From Agapanthus africanus (lineage: Eukaryota > Streptophyta > Magnoliopsida > Asparagales > Amaryllidaceae), in assembly GCA_030015575.1 (NCBI GenBank), contig CM057337.1, positions 293,780,044 to 293,844,043 of the forward strand: 64,000 bases of DNA, in the 5' to 3' direction. The position numbers and the translations under genes are program-made. Below are positions 23,979-34,045 of the stretch, piece after piece. Under the pieces are notes generated by a model that saw only the letters and a program-made list of their open reading frames with translations, was not told the origin of the DNA and did not search any database. Numbering within the stretch: position 1 is the first letter of the stretch; every line of letters begins with the position of its first letter.

Positions 23979-24437
23979 TTTAGCATGATGCTCTTGCTAG
24001 TTTAGATTAGTTTTTAGTTTATCTAAATAGGATGGCTCCCACTGTTTCTCGAATCCTTCCTCAAACCATAAAAGAAGAATTAGCCAGGACTAATCGCACC
24101 GTACAATACTTGCTTAACCGTTCAGCCAGGCTAGTGTCGGTACTTCGAGGGAAGTTTTACGACGCTTTCGCGATGTTCCTTAATTAAATAACCTCTTTTC
24201 TCTGGAGGCGTATCCCCGCTGACACTGTTCTAGACACCAACTTAGTTTATAGAATTAATTGTTAAGTGACGAATCTCCTGATGAGTAGCATATACTCACA
24301 GTAGGATCGGGATCCAAATATCGTCGTGTGATAATGCCGAAGGAATCCTACCAACATTATCAAACTCCAAATGGTATGCAACACTAGCAAGTTTCAGTTT
24401 CTTTAGAAACTCCCGATGTGGATTTTTGCCCCATGCT

Positions 24438-24647
24438 CTTATGACCTTGACGAAGGCCAACAAATTGTAAGTCACATGTCAAGTTCTGCCCATCATTATC
24501 TTGTTAATTTGAACCCACCCGTACATACCCTTGACGAAGGCCAACAAAGTAATACGACTGTCCCAAACCAACGTATCTATTTATGCTACATATGAATACC
24601 CCGACAGCTACCAAATACTATGCCTTGACGAAGGCCAACAAACATAG
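24438..24647 (-). other. Three leader stem-loops of Copia-d
   Basis: Stem 2 closes with CGTAC (24520-24524) and ATACG (24552-24556), which on the sense strand gives a U-G wobble. Stem 3 closes with CTATG (24618-24622) and CATAG (24643-24647). Stem 1 is partly decayed. The central triplet is GAA in all three. Confidence 0.7.
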
Positions 24648-25768
24648 CTTGAATACTACTGACCATCCATATGAAATGACGGAGGGCTACGACTGGTTTT
24701 GGCGAAACCGTGAACGTAGTGAACATGATATAATCGAAGAACCTGATAGCTTTTTTAAAAGGAGTGGTTATAGTTCCGCAATTAAAAATTCTGCTCTTTT
24801 TAAAAAATAACCGAGTGGTTTCTTTTAAATTTATTCCAACGATTCAATCTTGGTTTGTTTTCTTTGCATTAAGATAATGCGTCCCATCATTTTTCCTATC
24901 CTTGCAGAAAACAATGAAAATACAACGTCCGCTTATGCCATCGGCATTCGCCACTGGGTCCCGTCATTCACCCGCTAGGTTACTTAACTAACGACTGAGC
25001 GGGGGCTGGGCTAGCGCGGATGCAAAACATAAGCAATGCCTACTAGATATCATATATAGATATTTTACATTCTTCAGACACGATAATAGGCATTCCAGAT
25101 CACAGATGAATATATTGGATATACTAGGAATCCGCGTTTCGTTTGAGCTTGCAACAAAAGATGGATTACACGGTCGTGATGAATAGCGAAACCCCACCAT
25201 AGACCCCTGCGGGTGCGGCAAACTACCTGCCTAGTACCAGAAGTGAAACAGTCTCCCTCAACGACATGAGTAGGCCATTAAACACTTCAAAGTACCCGGT
25301 AGTTTGTGCACCCCATCTTGGGTCTATCCTAGGAGCAAAAAACAGTAACTGAAATAATACAACGGTGGCTACAACCTCAACACGGATGAGCCCCGCAAAA
25401 GAATATTACAACATATTACAATTTACATCGAATGAATGATAAAAAAACTCTCATCTCACATCCTCGGCTATTCATCCACGACGATCCAATGAAGTTCATA
25501 TCCACAAACCAATATCCATTACAGAAATGTGCAACCCCCAACTAACTGACATACTAGCAATTAGGGAGGTTTACGAACAAATTAAACATCACAGATAAAA
25601 CCATATTAGCAAATAACTTAGAATTTCGATCGACAACCTTTTTCCGTGTCTACCCCAAATGCAAGCCAGCACGGAAATAACCTGGGCAGAAACAAAATAT
25701 ACAGGAAAACAGAACACCCAAAAATAAGAGTTACTGTGTAAATACGAGTCAACTCGGAGTTGACTCGG

Positions 25769-25813
25769 CCGCGGATCCGCGGCGGATTGCACTAATCCGC
25801 CGTCCTTCCGCGG
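25769..25813 (-). other. Leader hairpin of Copia-d
   Basis: Outer arms CCGCGGA (25769-25775) and TCCGCGG (25807-25813), a symmetric 5x5 internal loop, then inner arms GGCGGATT (25781-25788) and AATCCGCC (25794-25801) with a five-base loop. Further pairing AACTCGG with CCGAGTT (25751 and 25822) is possible outside. The layout is that of the Copia-a hairpin with an unrelated inner stem. Confidence 0.82.
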
Positions 25814-26008
25814 TCGTCTCACCGAGTTAGCACCTCGTATTTCTCTAGTATTCTTAGAATTCCCTGCTGTGAATTTTCATACCTCTGAAATAATTTTTTC
25901 GACAGGTTTAAAATCGACAGAAACTTGAGGAGTCCGGGGTTAAGTTTTCGTGTTTTTTCGACGATCGAATTTCTAATTAGTTGCTAACAAGCTAGTAAAG
26001 GTTTAGTA

Positions 26009-26021
26009 GGCTCTGATACCA
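26009..26021 (-). other. Primer binding site, tRNA-iMet type (Copia-d)
   Basis: Minus strand TGGTATCAGAGCC, one base from the LTR end. Confidence 0.92.
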
Positions 26022-26022
26022 C

Positions 26023-27967
26023 TGTAAGTCCATGTCACGCACCCCACGTGTTCGAGGGGAGGCGGAATATATGAAAAACAATTATCAAAGTTTCGTAATA
26101 CGGACTTGAGCACACGGATCGTGTCTAAACCATTACTAGCAAACTACGAGAGGTTTAACTACTCTTATTTGAACTTATACTTCACGTTACTTGTCCTTCG
26201 GGTCCTCATCACTGTCCTCCACACCTCGTCGGCTCTATGGAACATGGGTACCTCAACGGCCTCCTCGAGTCAAAGACGATCCACCCGAGAGTCTATAGTC
26301 CGAGCTCCTATATCGAATCTGAGATAACTACGGCTTCTAGTTTGCCAATCTAGAAATCCTAGAGAGTGTAGAATATTTAGATGGATTACTTAGTCACTTA
26401 AACCCTAGGATTCTCAACTCATGAGAGTTTTTTGGGTTTAAGGAAGAAGATGATAACTTGTCGAGAGAGAAAGCTTTTGTGATAATCAAATGAATAATAT
26501 CTCATTTAGAATGATATGAAGCATCAAAATATCATAACAAATATCTATCATAATATCAACCATGCTTCATTTAATTCATTTGAGATGAATCATCTCATGA
26601 GTCATTATCCATTTAATGAAAACCTACACCTCATCTCTCCACCTCATTTGTGTTTAATCCAGAAGAAATAAATACAAATGAGTCACCTTCTTCTAGAAGC
26701 TTCCTGACAAATTACGAGACCGCCCCTCCCATCCGTATTTCCGAAAAACACGGATAATTTTTGACTGAATAAATCCATCTGTATAATACTAGAATCTGGC
26801 TTAAACCAAAGCCCGCTAGTATTATCTGCCCGATCATAATACGTGCACAAGTGCACGTAAGTGATCGCGGCCCTGCCGTAAAACCATACGGCCTCTACAC
26901 CTTTTGCCCGGTGCAGGGAAACTCTCTGTGTGGGACTCTAAAGACTCGACACTACGCTGGCGGTGGCTTTAACCACAGGCCGCAAGCGGTACTAGCTATA
27001 CGTAACGGTCCCCAGGTAGATGTCGAAAAGAAGGACGATGAGGAAACTCATCCGAACTCCTGCTGAGCCTGATGTGACAATCTTCGTACAGTCCGGTCTG
27101 TTCGTCTAGGACTATCTCATATCGGGCCTAGGGGCGGTAAACGTCAGATCGCTAATAGCGGTATAAGTTGTGTCGGAGTGAAGCCCAATACACCTTGAGA
27201 AACTACTGGAAGCCTACCAGTAAATTTCGCTTTCCCTGAGCAGGGACTTTGCGTAATGGCTCTCCATACACAGCGCGATATCAACCCCCAATACCAGGAG
27301 AAACGAATCCTGTCTAACCGCCACTGCCTCCAAGTGCTTCGGGACTGCACCCAACTACTACCTGTTTGCACGACTCCTTTGAGCCGTGGTAGGGTAGTAA
27401 TCTAAGTATAGAGGGAACACACCCGAGGCGAAGTAGCAGTGTCAAGTCGATGGACTAAGCTATACTCATGTCACCTGGGAACTGCTATCTGACGATGGTT
27501 ATAGAACCAACCTGCAGTTCCCGGGGAGTCCTGTCCGGTGTACCCGTAACCTAACGAGCACCTGCATACTATCTCCAGTACGACGTGCTGATGGCTGTGG
27601 GACGAACCATCTCCCTATGCTGGGATGAGAAGCGTATACACCAATCTACTCCGGAGTATCGATGCCCTGTCTCGATAATCCTACGACTAGGGACCTTAAT
27701 AGGATGTTGCTTATAGACTACCCAGCCCCCACTAGTGTGACTGCCATCACAACGCTGGTAATCAAGCAAATATCCTGAGGGCTCTACTAATATGTATAAG
27801 CGATATGTTAAAAGAAACATATGCACATATTAAAGTACAAACAAACCAAGTAGCATACTACCATTTATAGCAAGATTGTCAATACAACTGTGAATATCCC
27901 AAGCTTCCATTAAGTAATATACAAATAGTATGATACAGTAATGGCCTCTAGGGCATAAACACTAACA
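26023..27967 (-). repeat. Copia-d LTR shared by two internal regions
   Basis: A 1945-bp LTR from TGTAAGTCCATGTCACGC to ATAAACACTAACA. On its left is a primer site and leader, making it the 5' LTR of Copia-d. On its right is a polypurine tract and the last codons of a pol frame on the same strand, making it also the 3' LTR of a second element. This LTR-internal-LTR chain is what recombination between LTRs of tandem or allelic copies produces. Confidence 0.85.
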
Positions 27968-28071
27968 ATCTCCCACTTGCACTAGGGCCATGTACTTGCA
28001 TATCGCAGACCTGTCATCTCGAATAGCCTCTCGAACTGCGTTTGAGGAATGGCCTTTGTGAATGGATCAGC
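27968..28071 (-). pseudogene. Polypurine tract and pol C-terminus fragment
   Basis: Polypurine tract (27968-27981, sense TGCAAGTGGGAGAT), then the last 29 codons of the polyprotein, read on the minus strand as DPFTKAIPQTQFERL and ending GLRYASTWP plus stop, almost as in Copia-1. The frame is cut at 28071, inside the GATCAGC phrase, by the fold-back sequence that begins TGTTAG. Confidence 0.88.
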
Positions 28072-28811
28072 TGTTAGTTATATATATGCCCTTGAGGCCA
28101 TTGTTGTACATATGATGTATATTATAGTGGATGCTTAGATATATATAGAGAGGACTTTCTTGCTCAACATGATAGTATGCTATTTGGTTTCACTTTGTCT
28201 TAACATGTTGACTTGTATTAGTTTACTGTCTTGCTCTCACATGTTGATAAAGCCCTTAGGATATGTACTCGACTACTGGGACAATGATGAGATCATACTA
28301 GTGGGGCTAGGGTAGTCAACGAGTACATCCTATAACTGTTCCTAGTCGAGGGTGTATCGAGACAGGGCATCGATACACTAGAGTTGGCTAGCGTATACGC
28401 ATCTTGACCCATATGATAGGCGATGGATGATCCCATATCCATCGGTGTTTGAAATCAAGGATGGTGTACGGGTGCTCAGTGGAGACCGGGTACACTGAAC
28501 GTACTTGCCGAGAACTCCCAGATGGTTTTATACCTCATGTCAGATGGCAGTTCTCCGGTGACACTTGTACGGTTAGTCTGTAGACCCGAGATCGTCATTG
28601 AGTCTTGTATGATTCCCACTGTGCTTTGATTTCCACCTTACCACATCCAAGAGGGCGTGCAAAACGGTGGCTTTTCGGTACAGTCCCGAATCACAAGGAG
28701 GCAATGAGCGATAGGAAGGGATTCATCCCACATTCATGAATGTCCCGAATCCATTAAGTAATATACAAACTAGTATGATACAGTAATGGCCTCTAGGGCA
28801 TAAACACTAAC
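28072..28811 (+). mobile_element. LTR-derived fold-back, 740 bp
   Basis: Begins as a plus-strand copia LTR (TGTTAGTTATATATATGCCC) and follows that family to about 28727. The last 60 bp (28752-28811) are the end of a minus-strand LTR finishing CATAAACACTAACA. The two ends are therefore inverted repeats of about 60 bp with mismatches. The junction contains the perfect palindrome ACATTCATGAATGT (28731-28744). I see no matching target duplication, so it may be a rearrangement product and not a mobile unit. Confidence 0.6.
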
Positions 28812-29300
28812 AATTCATGAATGTGGGAAGAAACGTGGCAGTTTGAACAAAAGAATTGGGGATGAGTATAAACAAAAGAATAAGAATCGTGAGAAATTGA
28901 ATTAAATCATGTATTACCCATATTAACAAGAATTCACAAATGTCATAAAAACAAAGAATATCACTCCCCTAATAGTTTATGGTATACTAGTCAACTAGAC
29001 CTATTCGAGAACCTGATTGTTGAAATAAAACTTTGTCAAGAAACGGGCTCAAGATATACGGAACACGAAGCCAGGTAAGTGTACGAGAGAAAGGTAGGTT
29101 TTCCAACGCTTTCGCGAAGTTCCTTAATTAGATAAACCTTTCTCTTGAACACATGTCTAGACACCCCGTGAACGATATTTCGTTAAGCGGTGTTCTAAAC
29201 ACAGTTAACTTCTCCTAATGAGCGCGAATTCCTTAAAGTCAAAGTTCTAGTTGATTTTAAATTACTGTAGGTATGCAAGAATGCTGTTTTGTGATTTGTG
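28812..29300 (-). other. Copia leader fragment
   Basis: Contains the leader phrase TTTTCCAACGCTTTCGCGAA near 29100 followed by GTTCCTTAATTA, as in Copia-1 near 47973. Otherwise it is strongly diverged. Gag and primer site are missing on either side. Confidence 0.65.
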
Positions 29301-30150
29301 GTCTACGGAAAAAGGTGATGAAATCTTTTACCGTATCTTGTTTGGTTATTTTGCCCTTAAATCCGTAATAAGATGCAAATGCACAATCAATTAAAAGAAT
29401 TCAAGACATCAATCAATAAATCAATTCTTTTTCAGTTTAAATTTAAGCGCTGCAAAAAATATGGTTATTTTTTTATGCAATTGGTGGCAAGCTTGTGCGA
29501 AGAATCCTGCAGAAGATAGAATAGTGGAATGCATCGGATTCAACTGGAATGTGTTAGGAAATACGTACTGATGTGATTTGGTTTAAGAAAACCCATTTAA
29601 AAGTGATCCGAGTCTTTGATTGTTCGCTTGCGCCGGTCAAACTACCAGGATCATTGGCACTATACTTCACTAATGTTTTGCAATTGAATTTGAGCCTCGC
29701 TCCGCACGATCGTTGGCCGTAATTCCTTAAAAAACTGAAATGTAAGAAAATACAATATTTAGTGTCAAAAAGAGATATATATGACCCAATTCGTGCACAC
29801 ATAAAATTAGAAAAATCAACCAATACCACTAGAATGCCAACACTGCATTGGAAATAAAAAAAAAAAATCAAAAACACCCTCAAGGGGTCGGCGAGCTCGG
29901 ATTATCAGTCAATGTCGCCGGTCAAAATCCGAGGAGAGGGGATGAAATTTTTTTTGGGTTCTCTGGGCTATATTAGTATTCTAATGGTCTAACTTGATTT
30001 TTTCTGTTGTATCACAGAGTGCTAGCAGGTCCGAAGGACAGAGAACAAGTTAGAAAAAATTTCTTATCTGTTAGTTTTGAAAAAAAAAATTTAGTTAAAA
30101 GTAAGTTTTGTTACTAAGAACCAGAAATAACAATACCCAATACTACCAAA
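29301..30150. other. Unassigned AT-rich stretch
   Basis: No coding support. A segment near 29885-29975, beginning GGGGTCGGCGAGCTCGG, resembles 31436-31520 inside the neighbouring LTR in direct orientation. Poly-A and poly-T runs are frequent. If the primer site at 30151 belongs to a minus-strand Ty3 element, part of this stretch is its leader. Confidence 0.4.
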
Positions 30151-30168
30151 TCCCCGGCCACGGCGCCA
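30151..30168 (-). other. Primer binding site, Athila/Tat type
   Basis: Minus strand TGGCGCCGTGGCCGGGGA. It is close to the GGCGCC-type primer site known from Athila/Tat Ty3 elements of plants, with one difference from the common TGGCGCCGTTGCCGGGGA. Six bases separate it from the LTR end. Confidence 0.75.
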
Positions 30169-30174
30169 AAAACT

Positions 30175-31800
30175 TGTTGGGAATTCACCCGAGCGCACAA
30201 ACGTGTATGTTTTGAAAATATGATCGTTTAAGGAAATGGAATGCGCATGCGAGATCGTTCTCCTTTTAAAATTTATAAACCGTAAGTGCACGGCGCGTTG
30301 TAGCAAGCTGGTAAGTACGGGTCGATCCACAGGGAATTGTGTATTAGGTCTTATTATTTAAGGTTCAACAAATAACGAATGGTTTGGTTATGTCACTAAA
30401 ATAAAGTATACGAAAACAAGAAAAGAAGGAAAACAAGTTAAGAAAGAAGTGGTTGTGCCTTTGGCTCGGAAGGTCGAATCGCGACGATTCCTTCGACGCT
30501 GTCTTGATCATGAGTTGTCCGCCCTTACGTCGATCCCGGCATGAAGCATGACTTGTCAACGCGGTTGCGGAGCACAAAACATCAAATTCCAATATTCGCC
30601 GCAAAACACGAAACTAGTCCGTTTTGTTTACTTACCGTTGTATGTCTGAGCTTGGGGTAACAACACTAAGCACAAGGGATAGCAAGCTTACCACAACATC
30701 AAAAACACAATTAGTGAGTGAGAGCAAATAGTTTTAGTGTTAACTTTGCTAAGGGTTTGTGATGGTATATGGTATATGAAATCAAGAGATTTGTTAAGTA
30801 TTTTAATCACAAAATACCATATCCATGCTTAACAAACTTAACACCAAATTGATTCTAACCTTAGGCTGGCAAGGTGGGGTTTGTGGGGAGAATATGGTAT
30901 GTGATGAGATTACAAAGTAACCATGGAATGAAGATACCATATCAAACCATCCAAGTTATAAAACTAAGTTTATTATCAAAATTAAGCACATTAAACAATC
31001 ACAAGAGTAGGAGGAGGCAAAGCATTCATCTCATTTCCTCACCATTACCAAAACCAAATAGGATTAGTTAAGCATAATAATGAAAAGAAAAGAAAAGCAA
31101 GTAAAGAAAAGAAAACAAAACCAAAGTAGTATATTAACACTTGATATTGAGGTACAAGATATTGGTAACTTGTTCAACCTCCATAATGGGGCTCTCAAGA
31201 GAATGCTTCAAGAGGGAAGAAGAAGAAGAAGAGACCAAGTAAAGCTCACACAACTCTCAAGCCTAAACCAAAAACAACCTTAAAACAAAACTTAACAATA
31301 TGTGCAAGTAAGACCCCTTCATTTGCTCACCGATCTGGCTTTTATAGGCACCAAAAAAGATTAAACAAGTAATAAGAATGAGGTGATGTGACTACAAAGA
31401 AGGGACAGGGAAAAGATGGGGACGTTTTGAGCTAGGGGGCCGGCGAGCTCGGATCCCTTGATGGTTTGGCCGGTCTCAATCCGAGCTATTGGACTCGTAT
31501 TGGCATGGTGTGCTTGTGTGCTCTCCACATTCACTCTGATGCAGGTTTTTTTTAACAGTTTAAGCCTGGTTTGCATGCACAGATATGGAGGGAAACTTGA
31601 TGCCAATATCACATCAAAACTTTATTGCATTTATTTCCCATCAAACCATACATGTGCCCACTTGCATAAATTGTGCAAGGGCAGCCCCCATATGGTCCAT
31701 GTCAACGAGCTAGTATAACACATGTATTGTGTTGGACCAAAAGTTGTGTGCACACTTGTTTATTGCAAAAGTGCTCTTTGGATATCAGTCGGTTCTCTGT
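30175..31800 (-). repeat. Ty3 (Athila/Tat-like) LTR, right end uncertain
   Basis: Starts TGTTGGGAATTCACCCGAG beside the primer site. It carries the phrase GTAAGTACGGGTCGATCCAC near 30310, familiar from LTRs of this plant group. The sense strand has a TATA box at 31339-31349. The right end is not defined: no clear terminal ACA plus duplication is visible before Ty3-D sequence begins near 31880. No pol is present. Confidence 0.6.
31339..31349 (-). promoter_or_regulatory. TATA box of the Athila/Tat-like LTR
   Basis: Minus strand GCCTATAAAAG, a canonical plant TATA box, placed upstream (sense) of the R/U5 part. A core promoter here would read leftward into the LTR. Confidence 0.55.
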
Positions 31801-31879
31801 TCTGATTGCAGCGTCGGCTCCTAAACGATATATCCGTGATATTGAGTGTATTTTCAGTGTTGTATCACGAATAACCGTA

Positions 31880-32730
31880 ATCTGTAATTACCGAGCAGAC
31901 ACTGGTTAATAGCACCGATATATAACAAAATAGATCATGAATGAGGGTATTGAAAATGCAGTTTCCTGAGATGAACTGAGATCGTCATACATTCTGTTTC
32001 TACTCGGTGATGTTTTCTACTCACGAATTCGAAACTCAGCACTGTTGTGCCACAGTTTCTTGCAGGTTTAGCCGCACAGGTTCCGTAGCATCTTGCCGAC
32101 ACTTCACTTTCCTCCCGTTGATTGCTGGATAAGTGGGACACCTTGCATCGTGACCGCCATCTTCTACTTGTATATTTATTTTGTTGTATCTAGTTAAAGC
32201 TCCATCAACCAGACTTGTATATTTAATAGACTTAGATAACCACAGTTTGTATATTCTTTCGTCCTTAGAGTCGTGCATATGTATTTATTATTGTTTCTAG
32301 TTTTCCTAATGTTTAGTTTTCTTGTTGTTTTTTCTGCGTTTTGAACCTCGTCTTCGGTGTTGTATATTTTCTTGAATTGCGTTGTTGTTTCCACCAATTG
32401 GCGATGAGCTAGATCCCGCTTGGGGATGCCTATATTTATTGCTTGTACCGTTTTTCGTGTTAAAATATACAAAGAAGGTGCTGTCGAAATTTTAAATGAC
32501 GAAATATGTTGTCAAGATAGCTACAAAACATTGTGTTTTCGTATACAATTACTTATTTTATTTAAAGAAAGAACTTGTTTTCATTATACCGTTGTTTACA
32601 AAACTTCACCTCCGCTATTTTTCCCTAAAAGGTTTAGATTTCTGGGCTTTTGGCTTATTTGAATTAGGTGGGGTCCTATAGACATCACATGATTCAAGTG
32701 CCAGTCACGTGCCTGTTCCGGGTCGTGACA
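31880..32730 (+). repeat. Ty3-D LTR end (plus strand, 5'-truncated or undefined)
   Basis: Ends CGGGTCGTGACA at 32730, the reverse complement of the LTR start of Ty3-B and Ty3-C. It also carries the reversed palindromic block near 32020-32075 (GTGCCACAGTTTCTTGCAGG). The left end cannot be placed. To the right is copia LTR sequence starting in mid-LTR, so it appears to be inserted in a copia LTR. Confidence 0.7.
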
Positions 32731-33291
32731 GAAACCTCTATGTAAGACTCTAAAGACTGGTCAATATGCTGGTAGTAGGTAATGATCAGATCAAACAATT
32801 ACAAGCACGCCAATGTTACTAGCTGCACGTAATAGCTACCCAGGTATAGAACGAATAGAAGATAAACAAGTAAACTTATCCAAACTCCTTGTAGAGCCTA
32901 CAAGCAACACTTACCGTACAGTCCAATCTCTACGTCTGATATGTTGGATATTGAGTCTAGTGGGTGGTATCGTCAAACCCCAATAACTCGATAAGTCATG
33001 CCGATGTATGACCTATAAACAATCGAGAAACTACTGATAAAACTTATCAGTAAATCTCATCAGCCCTGGATATGAACTTACGCTTATAGCCAATCGCGCA
33101 TAGCACAACATCAACTCCCAATACCGGGAGAGATGAAACCCCTCCTATCGCTCACTATCTTCATGTGACTCGGGACTGTACCCAACTACCACCTGTTTGC
33201 ATGACTCAGTAGTGCCGTGGTAGGGAGGCAATCAAAGCACAATGGAAACTACACAAAACACTATGACAATCTCGGATCTACAGACTAACCT
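32731..33291 (-). repeat. Copia LTR fragment, target of Ty3-B
   Basis: Middle part of a copia U3, including the conserved phrases AGACTCTAAAGACTGG, ACCGGGAGAGATGAAACCCC and GCCGTGGTAGGG. It is bounded by the end of Ty3-D on the left and the start of Ty3-B on the right. It is more diverged than the other copies and probably the oldest layer of this stack. Confidence 0.82.
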
Positions 33292-34011
33292 TGTCACGAC
33301 CCGAATGGGGCACGTGGCCGGAACTTAAGTAACGTGACATCTAAAGACATCGACGCGGTCCAAGTAAGCCGAAACCCGGAATCTAAACACTTTGTGAAAA
33401 TATTGGAGGTGAGGTTTAAAATAGTCGTCAGATGGAATCAATTTAAAATAAACATATAAGTCTAACTAAGTATGTTTAAAAAAGCATGTATGACGTTTTG
33501 AAATTCGACAGCACCTCCTTTATAACTTTTGAATAAAACCTAAAACAACATAATAATAAAAACATCATCCCAACGGGAGCTAGCTTCCACGCCCAAACGG
33601 CGGAGCAACTAAGCAAACAATACACGATGGACAATGACGAAGAAAAGAAAAGAGAAACAAACCAACAAGTATAAAAAGTCGACTCCAACGAGTGAGACGC
33701 CCACAACACACAAACTCTAAGTTTCGCTTATAAGTCCATAATATACATGTTATAAGTTGATGGAGTTTTACTCGATACAAGAATATATGAATATACAAGT
33801 GTGGGTCTGAACAACAGTAGCCCACCTACCAATGCAATCACCGAGAAGAAGGGTGTGCTACAATCCGCCGATAATCCGAGCGGTATAACATGCAAGAAAC
33901 TGCGGCACAACGGGGGTGAGTTGCCAACTCAGTGAATAAAGTATATCACAAGGTAGAAATCGAAATGCACAACGATACCTAGGTCATAAGTATAGTACTA
34001 TCATATCCTTA

Positions 34012-34045
<34 letters not shown>

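Larger units (their letters stand above)
23979..26008 (-). other. Copia-d leader
   Basis: Colinear with the Copia-1 leader. It shares the phrases GATGGCTCCCACTGTTTCTC near 24030, CTTTCGCGATGTTCCTTAAT near 24166 and CACTGGGTCCCGTC near 24951. It contains three stem-loops with the identical apical GACGAAGGCCAACAAA (24449, 24533, 24627) and the hairpin at 25769-25813. No reading frame is supported. Confidence 0.82.

Noticed and set aside
30365-30604. Possible small genes in the 29300-32700 fragments
   Set aside because: All frames are short, overlap LTR sequence and show no domain or codon pattern; no host gene can be supported.
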